The position numbers and the translations under genes are program-made. Below the pieces are notes generated by a model, which was not told the origin of the DNA, did no database searches, and saw only the letters and a list, made by a program, of their open reading frames with translations. Source: Lacticaseibacillus hulanensis (GTDB lineage Bacteria; Bacillota; Bacilli; Lactobacillales; Lactobacillaceae). From it: a DNA stretch of 64,000 nucleotides. Position 1 is the stretch's first letter; every line of letters starts with the position of its first letter. The DNA is taken from positions 62,001 to 126,000 of the forward strand of contig NZ_RRYD01000001.1 in NCBI RefSeq assembly GCF_004010095.1, read 5' to 3'. Shown piece after piece: positions 8,906-18,672 of this stretch.

Positions 8906-10819
8906 ATGGCAGGAATGGTACCAACAGAAAAAATTGACGAAATTCGTGCAGCCGTCAACATCGCTGACTATATTGGTCAGTACGTGGCACTGGAAAAACG
9001 TGGTCAAAATTTATTCGGTCTGTGCCCATTCGTTCCGGAAAAGACACCTTCATTTACGGTGACGGAGCAAAAACAACTATTTAAGTGCTTCTCTTGTTCG
9101 CGTGGGGGAGATGTTTTCAAGTTCGTCATGGAATACGACCACCTCGACTTCATCCACGCGGTGAAGAAGGTGGCAGATTACGCGGGCATTGCCCTTGACG
9201 TGAATCTGAATTCCGGACGGCCCGAAAATCCCGCTGTGCGCCAGCAAAAGAACATTTTGGCGCAGGTAACGGATTTCTTCCACCACCTGCTGATTAACAC
9301 CGATAGTGGTCGTCAGGCGTTGAGCTACCTGCACGAACGCGGATTGACGGATGAAACCATCGATGCGTACGGTCTCGGCTTTGCCCCGGAAGACGGGGAC
9401 TTGCTGGTTAAGTTCTTAAACAGTAAGGACATCAGTCGTGACGAGCAGCGACAAACCGGACTGCTGGTTGATCGCAGTAACGGCGGCCTCTACGCCCGGT
9501 TCACCAATCGGGTGATGTTCCCGCTCCGGAACGAACGCGGCGAAACCATTGGCTTTTCTGGGCGGACGCTGAGCGGCGATAAAACATCGGCCAAGTACCT
9601 CAACAGTCCGGAGACGGTGATTTTCAACAAAAGTGACGTGCTGTTCAACCTCGACAAGGCGTTAAATACGCCGGGGAATACGGACAAGCAGTTAATTCTG
9701 TTTGAAGGTTACATGGACGTTATCTCCGCTTACCAGGCGGGGGTCACGAACGGTATTGCCTCGATGGGGACGTCACTCACGCCCAAGCAGGTACAAAGCA
9801 TTGCCCGCCACACCGATAAGGTCACCATCTGTTACGACGGTGACGCTCCGGGGCAAAAGGCAATCAGCCGCGCGCTGGGGATGTTCGAGGGGACAGACGT
9901 GGATGTTGGTGTCACCTTTCTCCCCGATAATCTGGATCCCGATGAATTCATCCAAAAGCGTGGGGCCAAGGCGTTTGCCGACCAGCTCAAAGTCGTCCTC
10001 ACGCCGACCGCGTTCCGCCTGCACCATCTAGCTAGCGGCGTGGACATGTTCAATGACCATGCCAAGCTTCAGTACATCAAGGATGCGCTGACGGTGGTTA
10101 AACGGGTCCCAGATACCGTTGCCCGTACGGTTTACCTTCAGCAAATCGCCGAGCAAACTGAGGTGCCCCTGGACGTGCTCAGTCAGCAACTTGACGAACT
10201 GCAGGTGACTCCGGCAGCAAGCCAGCCGGAAACAGGGCCGAACGGAGAAGATGAAGGCAGAACGCCGGCTTGGCCAAGCGATGATGATTTGCCGCCAGAC
10301 ACTGAAGACAATCCGTGGATTCCGGCTGAACCAAACGTCTGGCAGCCGGCAAGTACGCCCATTGCTGCGTCCAAGCCGTACCTGTCACGCTTTGATCGCG
10401 CAGAGCGAGCACTACTGCATTACGCGTTCACAGATGCGGAAACGGCTTTGCACCTGCAGAGTGACACCGTTAATTTTCTGAACGTTGGTTGTGCAAGCCT
10501 GGCTGCGGCCTGGCTGGACTTTCTTCAGGACAATCCGGTGACAATCGGTATGACGCCCGACTATCAAGGGTTCATTGCCACGCTGGATGCGACAGATGCC
10601 GATTTGGCAACGGCGATTGTGACGGAGAACTTGCCACCACTCAATGAGTTCAGTATCACTGAGCTGGAGCAAGTTATCAGTCAGGGCGACGTTTCGGTCC
10701 GCTTGTCGTCGGTGCGTGCCGAGATGAATCAGGCAAAACGATTGGGCGACAAGGAAAAGCAGGCGGCACTCGCCACGCAGTATGTGGTCTTGATGCGGCA
10801 GAAGCAAAATGAACTATAA
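8906..10819 (+). CDS. dnaG: DNA primase with altered zinc-binding site
   Basis: A 637-residue DnaG primase that makes RNA primers at the replication fork. Domain order is a zinc-binding domain (about residues 1-100), a TOPRIM catalytic core with EGYMD and DGDAPGQKA, an acidic proline-rich linker (about 430-500) and a C-terminal helicase-binding domain. The zinc motif reads C40, V43, C61, C64, where the classical ligand at 43 is His. The ATG at 8906 follows TTGGAGGTG and is preferred over an upstream ATG at 8891. rpoD follows after 35 bases, making the lower part of the macromolecular synthesis operon. Confidence 0.95.
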   Translation: MAGMVPTEKIDEIRAAVNIADYIGQYVALEKRGQNLFGLCPFVPEKTPSFTVTEQKQLFKCFSCSRGGDVFKFVMEYDHLDFIHAVKKVADYAGIALDVNLNSGRPENPAVRQQKNILAQVTDFFHHLLINTDSGRQALSYLHERGLTDETIDAYGLGFAPEDGDLLVKFLNSKDISRDEQRQTGLLVDRSNGGLYARFTNRVMFPLRNERGETIGFSGRTLSGDKTSAKYLNSPETVIFNKSDVLFNLDKALNTPGNTDKQLILFEGYMDVISAYQAGVTNGIASMGTSLTPKQVQSIARHTDKVTICYDGDAPGQKAISRALGMFEGTDVDVGVTFLPDNLDPDEFIQKRGAKAFADQLKVVLTPTAFRLHHLASGVDMFNDHAKLQYIKDALTVVKRVPDTVARTVYLQQIAEQTEVPLDVLSQQLDELQVTPAASQPETGPNGEDEGRTPAWPSDDDLPPDTEDNPWIPAEPNVWQPASTPIAASKPYLSRFDRAERALLHYAFTDAETALHLQSDTVNFLNVGCASLAAAWLDFLQDNPVTIGMTPDYQGFIATLDATDADLATAIVTENLPPLNEFSITELEQVISQGDVSVRLSSVRAEMNQAKRLGDKEKQAALATQYVVLMRQKQNEL

Positions 10820-10854
10820 TTAATTCAGTCCCACCAGAAATCGGAGGAATTAAA

Positions 10855-11961
<1,107 letters not shown>

Positions 11962-11978
11962 CTTCATCAGTTCAATCA

Positions 11979-12011
11979 ACCTCACGCTGATACTTGGCGT
12001 GAGGTTTTTTT
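11979..12011 (+). terminator. Terminator of the dnaG-rpoD operon
   Basis: ACCTCACGC pairs with GCGTGAGGT, followed by seven T residues. Confidence 0.9.
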
Positions 12012-12138
12012 GTGAAAATGTGGTGACACGCCAACATTGTTCGACAGATTTGCCAGTTTGTTGTATGTGACAGCTGACACGAGCGTAAAGATTGAATAAC
12101 GGTTATAATTATGCTAATAGAACACAAGGAGGACAACG

Positions 12139-12672
12139 ATGGAAATCACATTGAAACCCCTGGCGCATGACGAATTGGCAGAATTTTGGCAGCTTGCGTT
12201 CAGTAACCCTAAGGCAGAGTGGGCGCAATGGAACGGCCCATACTTCCATGACCAAATGCCAACGCGGCGCGAGTTTCTCACCCGGGTGGGCGTTGACGAA
12301 TTCCAAGACAATCCCAATCGTCAAGTAATCTGGGCGGACGACCGCATGGTGGGGATGGTCTCGGCCTACTTCGACGACGGCGCGCTACTGCGGTGGCTCG
12401 ACGTCGGCATCACGATTTACGACGAAAATTATTGGGGGCAGGGGATTGGTACCGCGGCCCTCAAGCTGTGGATTACCCACCTGTTTAACCACATCAACCT
12501 GCCCCACATCGGCCTCACGACTTGGTCCGGTAACGAACGCATGATGCGGCTTGCCGACCACCTGGGCCTTAAGCTGGAAGCGCGCGTGCGGCAGGTCCGC
12601 TACTGGCAGGGCCAGTACTGGGACTCAATTAAGTACGGCATTTTGCGCGACGAATGGTTTAACCAGGAATAG
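12139..12672 (+). CDS. GNAT family N-acetyltransferase (RimJ/RimL type)
   Basis: A 177-residue protein with a GNAT fold. The acetyl-CoA binding stretch is YDENYWGQGIGTAALKLW (about residues 95-112), followed by the LTTWSGNERMMRLADHLGL strand-helix typical of RimJ/RimL-like enzymes. The N-terminal segment with WAQWNGPYF is shared by many Lactobacillus homologues of unknown substrate. The start has an AAGGAGG site at the proper distance. A TATAAT lies at 12104-12109 without a clear -35. The next gene, trmK, begins 13 bases later, so the two may be one transcript. Confidence 0.88.
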   Translation: MEITLKPLAHDELAEFWQLAFSNPKAEWAQWNGPYFHDQMPTRREFLTRVGVDEFQDNPNRQVIWADDRMVGMVSAYFDDGALLRWLDVGITIYDENYWGQGIGTAALKLWITHLFNHINLPHIGLTTWSGNERMMRLADHLGLKLEARVRQVRYWQGQYWDSIKYGILRDEWFNQE

Positions 12673-12685
12673 ACAAGGAGCAATC

Positions 12686-13387
12686 ATGGCAACAATTCAT
12701 TTAAGCAAGCGGCTGCAGGCAATCGCTGACTGCGTTGAATCCGGCGAACGGGTTGCGGACATTGGTACCGACCACGCCTTCCTGCCCATGGCGCTGGCTC
12801 AGAGCGGCAAGATTGATTTTGCGCTCGCGTGCGACGTTGGCGAAGGCCCAATTGCCATAGCTAAGCAAAACATTGAAGTCAACGGGCTGCAAAATGTCGT
12901 CCAGACGCGGCTGGCAGACGGGCTTGAGGGTCTGCGCACCACGGATGGCATCAGCACCGTTGTCATCGCCGGGATGGGCGGGGAGTTGATTGCCAAAATC
13001 CTGACGCGGGGCCGCAAGCACCTTGACGGTACTGAGACCCTGGTCCTGAGCCCGCACCGCGACGTGCCCATTGTGCGCCAGTGGCTCGCGGACAACGATT
13101 ACGGGATTGTTAGCGAAAAAATGCTCGAAGATGAGGGCCACGTATACACCGTCATGGTCGCCGGTCGCACTAAACCAGACGTGCCATACACGCCCGCAGA
13201 CATCGAATTTGGGCCCATTCTTCGTCAGGAACGCAGTGAACTGTTCGTCAGCGAACTGCGGCGCGAAGAAAAGACCATGAAGAATATTTTGGCGGGATTA
13301 AAGGCGGCACAGCACTTGCAACAAGAACGCATCGCCGCAACCGAAGCCCGGTTGGCACTTGTCCAAAAGGAGCTTGAAAATGACTGA
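12686..13387 (+). CDS. trmK: tRNA (adenine(22)-N1)-methyltransferase TrmK
   Basis: A 233-residue Rossmann-fold SAM methyltransferase that modifies A22 of tRNA. The SAM motif ADIGTDHAFLP (residues 24-34) and the VVIAGMGGELI motif are diagnostic, and the C-terminus is a coiled-coil-like helix pair. I chose the ATG at 12686, which follows AAGGAG. The open frame extends upstream into the acetyltransferase gene without family similarity. It overlaps the following Nif3-like gene by 8 bases, the standard pairing downstream of rpoD. Confidence 0.94.
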   Translation: MATIHLSKRLQAIADCVESGERVADIGTDHAFLPMALAQSGKIDFALACDVGEGPIAIAKQNIEVNGLQNVVQTRLADGLEGLRTTDGISTVVIAGMGGELIAKILTRGRKHLDGTETLVLSPHRDVPIVRQWLADNDYGIVSEKMLEDEGHVYTVMVAGRTKPDVPYTPADIEFGPILRQERSELFVSELRREEKTMKNILAGLKAAQHLQQERIAATEARLALVQKELEND

Positions 13388-14174
13388 CACTTTAACCATC
13401 GTGCGGGCCGTGACGGATTATGCACCCGCCGCACTGGCGGTGCCGGGCGATCCCATCGGCTGGCAATTGGGTGACCCACACGCAGTAGTTAACCGGGTGC
13501 TCGTGAGCCTAGATGTGCGGCCAAGTGTCGTTCAAGAGGCCATCGACGGACATTTTGATCTGATTGTTGCCCATCATCCGCTCGTGTTCAGACCAGCCCA
13601 TAATTTGGATGAACGCAATCCGCAAAACGCGATGTACGCCAACCTGTTGCGGCACAACATCGGCGTGTTTGGTGCCCACACGAATCTGGACAACGCTAAC
13701 CCGGGCATGAACGACTGGCTCAGTGCCGATTTACATCTGACCAACGTCCGTCCGTTCATCGATGCCGGTGAACTCCAGGGAATGGGGCGCATTGGCGAGT
13801 TACCGCACGCCCTCACGCTTCGTGAACTGGCGGCGCAGTGCAAGACGGTCTGGCAGTTAACGGGCCTGCGCGCAATCGCCAAGGACCTGGATAAACCAGT
13901 GCGAACAGTTGCCATTCTGGGCGGCTCTGGTGCTGACGTATATCCGGATGCCGCGGCGGCCGGCGCTGACGTGCTCATCACCGGCGACGTTTCGTACCAC
14001 ACCGGACACGACATCCTTGAAAGCAAGGTGGCGGTGCTTGATGTTGGCCACCACGTCGAACACGTGATGAAGAAGCATTTGGCCGCAATTCTGCAGGAAC
14101 GCAATTTGGCAGACGGCTGGAATGTCACCATTGTGCCATCGACATTGAACACAGATCCATTCACATTTCTCTAA
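13380..14174 (+). CDS. Nif3-like dinuclear metal-centre protein
   Basis: A 264-residue protein of the NIF3/YqfO family, which forms hexameric toroids with a two-metal site. Metal ligands are visible in VAHHPLVF, HTNLDNA and DVGHHVEH. It is the short form, lacking the roughly 100-residue PII-like insert found in B. subtilis YqfO. The ATG at 13380 lies in an AATGACTGA overlap with the trmK stop. Function is unresolved; GTP cyclohydrolase I type 2 naming in databases is by homology only. Confidence 0.92.
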   Translation: MTDTLTIVRAVTDYAPAALAVPGDPIGWQLGDPHAVVNRVLVSLDVRPSVVQEAIDGHFDLIVAHHPLVFRPAHNLDERNPQNAMYANLLRHNIGVFGAHTNLDNANPGMNDWLSADLHLTNVRPFIDAGELQGMGRIGELPHALTLRELAAQCKTVWQLTGLRAIAKDLDKPVRTVAILGGSGADVYPDAAAAGADVLITGDVSYHTGHDILESKVAVLDVGHHVEHVMKKHLAAILQERNLADGWNVTIVPSTLNTDPFTFL

Positions 14175-14176
14175 CA

Positions 14177-14231
14177 AAAAAGGAGCGGTAAAATGCAGCC
14201 CGAATCGGGGTTGCATTTTACTGCTCCTTTT
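14177..14231. terminator. Bidirectional terminator between the Nif3-like gene and pepD
   Basis: A long inverted repeat, AAGGAGCGGTAAAATGCA pairing with TGCATTTTACTGCTCCTT (one mismatch), flanked by an A-run and a T-run. It can serve both convergent genes. Confidence 0.88.
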
Positions 14232-14253
14232 TGCATTATGAACCGATTAATCG

Positions 14254-15681
14254 TTAAAGGTTGGGATCCATCCGGAAGGTTAACTTGCCAAGACCCGTGG
14301 ATTTGTCCAGCATCGTCATGCGCAGCTTTTCAAAGGCCGCGTCAGCAATCTTGGCCGCCTCGAAGGTTGAATCCGTTGCCAGTTTGGCAAGTGCGTCGGG
14401 GTCGGACAATTCAGCCGCCTGCGCGTTCGTGTCCACCACTAACTTAACGTGCTTGGCGTGAACCTCTTCCTGCGTGTTTTCCAGCAGTGGGGCAAACATC
14501 TGCGCGTGCGCGTCAATTAAGACACTGGTCAATTTGTACTGCCAGTATGCTGAATCGAGTGAGGCCGGAATTGCGCCAACCTGATAGTTCGCCGGCACAT
14601 CAGTCAGCCCGGCAAAAAACGGGACGTACTGGCTCTGTGACGGCACACCCATCGCGAGCCACTGAATGTTGCCAATCTCCTTGGGCAGGTCGGACCGTAA
14701 TTGCAACACGTGACTTTCCTGGGTTGCGGTGACACTGATTGGCCGGAAGCGCCGGCTGTCCTCGGGGTTCGTCTTTGCAAAGCGGCCTTGCGGGTCATAC
14801 GGGGTGTCCTGGTAGTGCCGCGCCAGCAGTCCGGTTGCGTCCTCCAGTTGTAGTGGCCGGTTCGCGTGCATGATGAACGGCAAATCTGAGTCAGTCGGGG
14901 TTTCGCTGCTGGCCAGGCTGCCAGACAAAAACTGGTGACCATCCCACACCCGCGGCGTGTTGTAAATCCGGTCTGAGGGGTCGTCGGTGCCAAAGATGCG
15001 CCGCACTGAAAATGGCGTGCCCGGGCGCCACAGGTGGGCGTTCAGCGCAAAGTCCCGCAGCGTCGCATCAACAATGAAATCCTCACTGTCGAAGTCGACA
15101 TCCTGAATGCTCAGCTGGTTTGCCACGACCGCATAGCCATCGTCGGGAATCCGCTGGGCCAGCCAGTGGTGCCCCGAGACAACCTCCATGTACCAGCCCT
15201 CGTCGCTGTCGGCAAACAAAATTCCGTTGGCCTCACCGGTGCCGTACTGCTCAATCAGACTGCCGAGGCGGCGCACGCCTTCACGCGCGGTGTGAACGTA
15301 GGGCAAGACAACGGTGACCATGCACTCTTCAAGAATTCCGTACTCGACAAAGGGGTCAAAACCCTGCACGCGGGCATTGGCGTACGCGCTTTCGGTGGCA
15401 CTCATTGCGACCCCGGCACTATTAATGCCGTCTTCCTCAAACACCCCGTACTTATCCGTCCACTCGGGGGTGGCTGTGTACTTTAGGCTGTCTTTGGGCA
15501 AACTAATTTCAACACCCGTATCCTTTGATTTGAAGACCGGGGTCTCATCGCGGTGCGTCGCAGGGTGCACCACAACCGTCTTGGGCCAGGAAGACCTGGA
15601 ATCTTCGTTGCGCCCAATCATCACGGAGCCGTCCGCGGTGGCTGCCTTACCGATAAGAATGCTTGTGCAAGAACTACGCAT
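14254..15681 (-). CDS. pepD: C69 family dipeptidase (PepD)
   Basis: A 475-residue N-terminal nucleophile dipeptidase. The N-terminus MRSSCTSILIGKAATADGS carries the catalytic Cys5 and the conserved ADGS and RNED motifs. These intracellular peptidases of lactobacilli cut a broad range of dipeptides during casein or peptide use. The ATG at 15681 follows AAGGAGGAT. A -10 box (TATAAT, minus strand, 15736-15741) lies upstream without a good -35. The gene is monocistronic, bounded by a shared terminator. Confidence 0.93.
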   Translation of the reverse strand: MRSSCTSILIGKAATADGSVMIGRNEDSRSSWPKTVVVHPATHRDETPVFKSKDTGVEISLPKDSLKYTATPEWTDKYGVFEEDGINSAGVAMSATESAYANARVQGFDPFVEYGILEECMVTVVLPYVHTAREGVRRLGSLIEQYGTGEANGILFADSDEGWYMEVVSGHHWLAQRIPDDGYAVVANQLSIQDVDFDSEDFIVDATLRDFALNAHLWRPGTPFSVRRIFGTDDPSDRIYNTPRVWDGHQFLSGSLASSETPTDSDLPFIMHANRPLQLEDATGLLARHYQDTPYDPQGRFAKTNPEDSRRFRPISVTATQESHVLQLRSDLPKEIGNIQWLAMGVPSQSQYVPFFAGLTDVPANYQVGAIPASLDSAYWQYKLTSVLIDAHAQMFAPLLENTQEEVHAKHVKLVVDTNAQAAELSDPDALAKLATDSTFEAAKIADAAFEKLRMTMLDKSTGLGKLTFRMDPNL

Positions 15682-15783
15682 GTCTTATCCTCCTTAATGT
15701 CTTTTAAATGGTCTGGAAAAACTCAATTACCGTCCATTATACCGTTGCGGGTGGTAATCCAACAGTACTAATTCCAATGGCCA

Positions 15784-15812
15784 TTGCGTTGGTCAACTGA
15801 TTAAATTACAAT
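15784..15812 (+). promoter_or_regulatory. Promoter of the small membrane protein gene
   Basis: TTGCGT (15784-15789), 17 bases, TACAAT (15807-15812). The start site would be near 15819, about 20 bases before the chosen GTG. Confidence 0.6.
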
Positions 15813-15839
15813 ACAAGCAAGTATTAATGGAGAAGCAGG

Positions 15840-16436
15840 GTGCAATCGCTGCGAAAGGGCAGGGTGGCTTTTATGCAGGCAATGTTGGGATTCATTACGC
15901 GGTTAGCAATAACCGCGTGCATCATCTGGATACTGTGGCTCGATTATCGGGCGCTATTCAAACGCAATCAATCGCAGCGAACCTGGGTCGACAAGGCGGC
16001 GGTGTACCTTAGCATAACTGCGTTTCTTGGCCTGACGCTGGTTAGCATTGTTGCCATCGTGAGCATCATCATCGCCGCTGTGCAACACCAATATTTTGGC
16101 GTGGGTGTACTGATTCTGCTGATCATCTACATCTTGGCCGGAATTGCCGGTGGATACGCCGCCGTAAGTATGTGGCACCTACTGCGCACTCGACCTGACA
16201 CCGCCTCGGACGCCGATGCACATTTGACGAACAGGCAGTTAGCCGAGATTATGGCCAGTACCAAGTCAACTTTCATTTGGCTGCGTCTGCTTTACGCGGC
16301 GGGCTTGCTTGGCACCGTCATACTGGTTATCCGCGGCGAACTGGCCTCTGGGTTCTTGAGTGGCCTAATTGCTGCGGCCCTGATTGTTGCTGATTTCAAA
16401 TTACACGCATTCACGCAGCACCGGGGCAAAGATTAA
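15840..16436 (+). CDS. Unknown protein with about five membrane segments
   Basis: A 198-residue protein I do not recognise. Hydrophobic stretches lie at about residues 15-33, 53-77, 82-104, 143-162 and 168-185, with a polar loop of about 30 residues between the third and fourth. The GTG at 15840 has a GGAGAAG site 4-5 bases upstream. An ATG at 15873 is an alternative that would drop 11 residues and keep all membrane segments. It stands alone between a promoter and a bidirectional terminator. No catalytic motif is visible. Confidence 0.7.
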   Translation: MQSLRKGRVAFMQAMLGFITRLAITACIIWILWLDYRALFKRNQSQRTWVDKAAVYLSITAFLGLTLVSIVAIVSIIIAAVQHQYFGVGVLILLIIYILAGIAGGYAAVSMWHLLRTRPDTASDADAHLTNRQLAEIMASTKSTFIWLRLLYAAGLLGTVILVIRGELASGFLSGLIAAALIVADFKLHAFTQHRGKD

Positions 16437-16463
16437 TCAACTTCAGCAACAATGCACCCAAAT

Positions 16464-16503
16464 AAAAAGGCGGCAAACATGCAATCATGTTTGTCGCCTT
16501 TTG
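16464..16503. terminator. Bidirectional terminator between the membrane protein and tautomerase genes
   Basis: AAAAGGCGGCAAACATG pairs with CATGTTTGTCGCCTTTT across a short loop, with A and T runs on either side. Confidence 0.88.
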
Positions 16504-16506
16504 TCA

Positions 16507-16692
16507 TTATTCTTCGGACTTCAAAGTGCCACCAACAGCGTAACGGTCCTTGGCCATTTCGCTGAGCACCACGTGCACGTGTTCAGCTGGAGCACCCGTG
16601 TTCTTAACGATTGCAGCGGTAACGTCCTTGCAAAGCTGGCTTAATTGCGCCTGTGTGCGGCCCTCAATCAGCTCGATGTGAACTAATGGCAT
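16507..16692 (-). CDS. 4-oxalocrotonate tautomerase family protein
   Basis: A 61-residue protein beginning MPLVHIELIEGRT. Pro2 would become the catalytic N-terminal proline after Met removal, the hallmark of the tautomerase superfamily. Family members of this size form hexamers and act on keto-enol substrates; the physiological substrate in lactobacilli is unknown. The start follows AAAGGGG. The gene is alone between a shared terminator and an intergenic region of about 240 bases. Confidence 0.9.
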   Translation of the reverse strand: MPLVHIELIEGRTQAQLSQLCKDVTAAIVKNTGAPAEHVHVVLSEMAKDRYAVGGTLKSEE

Positions 16693-16931
16693 AATAATTT
16701 CCCCTTTTTAAACATAATTTTAACTGTTCAATTATCGCATATTTTGGTCAGCCCGTCACACACTTGCTGCGGGAAAGTGGCGGGGTAATGGTTACTGGCA
16801 CAGACGCGGGACAGTCAGATTAAAGGGCCCCGGCCGGCTGCACAAACCCGCGGGCAGCTTGATCCGCCACCGCCGCGGGGCTTCTCGTGTTATAATTTTA
16901 TGCGAGACTAAACTAAGTGGGGACTTTCGAC

Positions 16932-17675
16932 ATGCGCTATTGGGAACGGGTCAAGACATTAGGGGATAAATATCAGCGGTTGCCGGCCGTTACAAGCCAG
17001 CTGACCCCACTGACTTCCGCGCGCGACGCGATTATCGCTAGGCGTCTGCCAGAGCACCAACTACCCCGGCTGGGCTTAGACATTACGACCATCGCCATGG
17101 CCGGAACCGTCCCGAACGGCAAGATTGAAGAACTCGTGGCTCTCGACCACCTGCTCGGCAATTTTCGCTGGTACCTCGCTTACCACTATGGTGTCTGGGC
17201 GTACATCACCCAGGACCTAATTACCAAATGGATGGGCCTGTACCCCAATCGGCGCTACCTGGAAGTTGCGGCGGGCAATGGCCTGCTAAGCTACGGTTTC
17301 AGAAGTGCTGGCGCCAAGGTCATCAGCACCGACGCACTAACTTGGGTATCCGAAAACGGAACGGGTAAAACCCCGTGGACCAAGGTGGAGGCGGCAACCG
17401 CCACCAGTGCGCTGTGGGAATACGGCAACCAGGTAGACGCCGTCATCATGGCGTGGAGCCCGGACCGTGACCCAAGCGACGCGCACCTGCTCCAAACCAT
17501 TCGCACCCATTTTCCGCAGCTCGAGCTGTTTGTGATTGGCGACCGTTTTGGCATCACCAACAGCAACTTGTTCTGGCGGGAGGCACGCATGGTCCCCGAC
17601 AAGAAACTCCTGCAACTGAACCAAGCCTTCCGGAAGTTTGATCAGGTGGGGGACCACATTTACCTGATGCACTAA
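16932..17675 (+). CDS. SAM-dependent methyltransferase-like protein
   Basis: A 247-residue protein. A Rossmann motif I (YLEVAAGNGLLSYGF) is centred near residue 110, and an acidic second strand (AKVISTDAL) follows, so a SAM-binding fold is likely. The N-terminal 90 residues are helical and not recognised. The substrate is unknown. I prefer the ATG at 16932, which has GGGGA 8 bases upstream; an in-frame GTG at 16917 would add five residues. A TATAAT lies just upstream (about 16891), without a clear -35. Confidence 0.72.
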   Translation: MRYWERVKTLGDKYQRLPAVTSQLTPLTSARDAIIARRLPEHQLPRLGLDITTIAMAGTVPNGKIEELVALDHLLGNFRWYLAYHYGVWAYITQDLITKWMGLYPNRRYLEVAAGNGLLSYGFRSAGAKVISTDALTWVSENGTGKTPWTKVEAATATSALWEYGNQVDAVIMAWSPDRDPSDAHLLQTIRTHFPQLELFVIGDRFGITNSNLFWREARMVPDKKLLQLNQAFRKFDQVGDHIYLMH

Positions 17676-17709
17676 CATTTCAAACTATAATTAGAAAGCG
17701 GGAAAAACG

Positions 17710-18672
17710 GTGTTAAGACACGCAATCATCAATATTCTGGGCGTTCTCGTCGCGGTTTTGGCCGGGCTGGCACTCAGTAATGCCGATCAAGCTGAATACG
17801 CCAACGTGCTGAACCATTCCGGCCTGTCCGACCAAGCCTTTGTGTACCACACGAAGAGCACCAAGACAGTTAGCACCGCAATTAAACAGCTGGAACAAAT
17901 CGATGACCTGAACGACTACCAGGTGCAATTTGCCGTCAGTCGCAACAAGACCCTGTTCTACGCGAAGGGCGAGTACACCACGTTGCCGATTAAATCCGGG
18001 CATTTTTTCTCCTCAGCTGACTTCGATTCAACCCTGCCCGTAATGGTGGTGGGCGCAAACGTCACGCAGCGGCTCTACAAGGCGGGGGAACAATCCTACC
18101 TTTACAGCAATGGTCGCTACATCCCCGTCATCGGCGTCGTCGGTACACAGGAGGGAAACCAGCTGAACGACCACATCTTCATCAACGCCTCGTCAACCCG
18201 CAAAACCGATGACCCGCAGCTAAACAACGTGGAAATATTCGTCGATGGCGTTGATGAAAGTGAGCTGTCCGACTTCAGCCGCATCTTTGTGGCCAAGCCG
18301 CACCAGATTACCGTGGCCAAAACGCAAACGAGCCACAAGTCGTGGTGGCAACTACACGCCATCTGGCTGCTCGCCCTCATCGGTACCGCCATCGCCATGA
18401 GTCTAATTGCACTGCTGGCCGCCTGGATTGCACCGCGTGCCCAGGTTAAGGGCCTTGATGCACCACAAACTAATCGCTACCTGTGGGGAATGGGCAGTAA
18501 CTACATGCCCGGTATGGCCGGGGCAATCGTTGTCGGGAGTGCAATCTCCTGGTGGCGGTTCTACATGAACAACCACTTCCGGCTCGTTATTATCGCCATC
18601 GGGTTATTCCTTGTATTCGTCATCACTACTCAAGTGTTCATGCACATGCGCCTAAGAAAGGAACAACAATAG
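17710..18672 (+). CDS. Orphan MacB/FtsX-like membrane protein
   Basis: A 320-residue protein. One N-terminal membrane segment (about residues 5-23) is followed by an extracytoplasmic domain of about 190 residues and then three C-terminal segments (about 217-240, 258-276 and 285-307). This is the architecture of MacB/FtsX-type permeases, and PVMVVGANVTQRLY resembles their periplasmic core. No ATPase gene is adjacent, so an ABC transporter role is only an analogy. It starts at a GTG with a weak AAAGCGGGA site. The stop overlaps the rsmF start by one base. Confidence 0.6.
   Translation: MLRHAIINILGVLVAVLAGLALSNADQAEYANVLNHSGLSDQAFVYHTKSTKTVSTAIKQLEQIDDLNDYQVQFAVSRNKTLFYAKGEYTTLPIKSGHFFSSADFDSTLPVMVVGANVTQRLYKAGEQSYLYSNGRYIPVIGVVGTQEGNQLNDHIFINASSTRKTDDPQLNNVEIFVDGVDESELSDFSRIFVAKPHQITVAKTQTSHKSWWQLHAIWLLALIGTAIAMSLIALLAAWIAPRAQVKGLDAPQTNRYLWGMGSNYMPGMAGAIVVGSAISWWRFYMNNHFRLVIIAIGLFLVFVITTQVFMHMRLRKEQQ

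Noticed and set aside
13574-14164. A 196-codon minus-strand frame opposite the Nif3-like gene
   Set aside because: Shadow of a clear gene on the other strand; low-complexity Ser/Arg/Ala composition.
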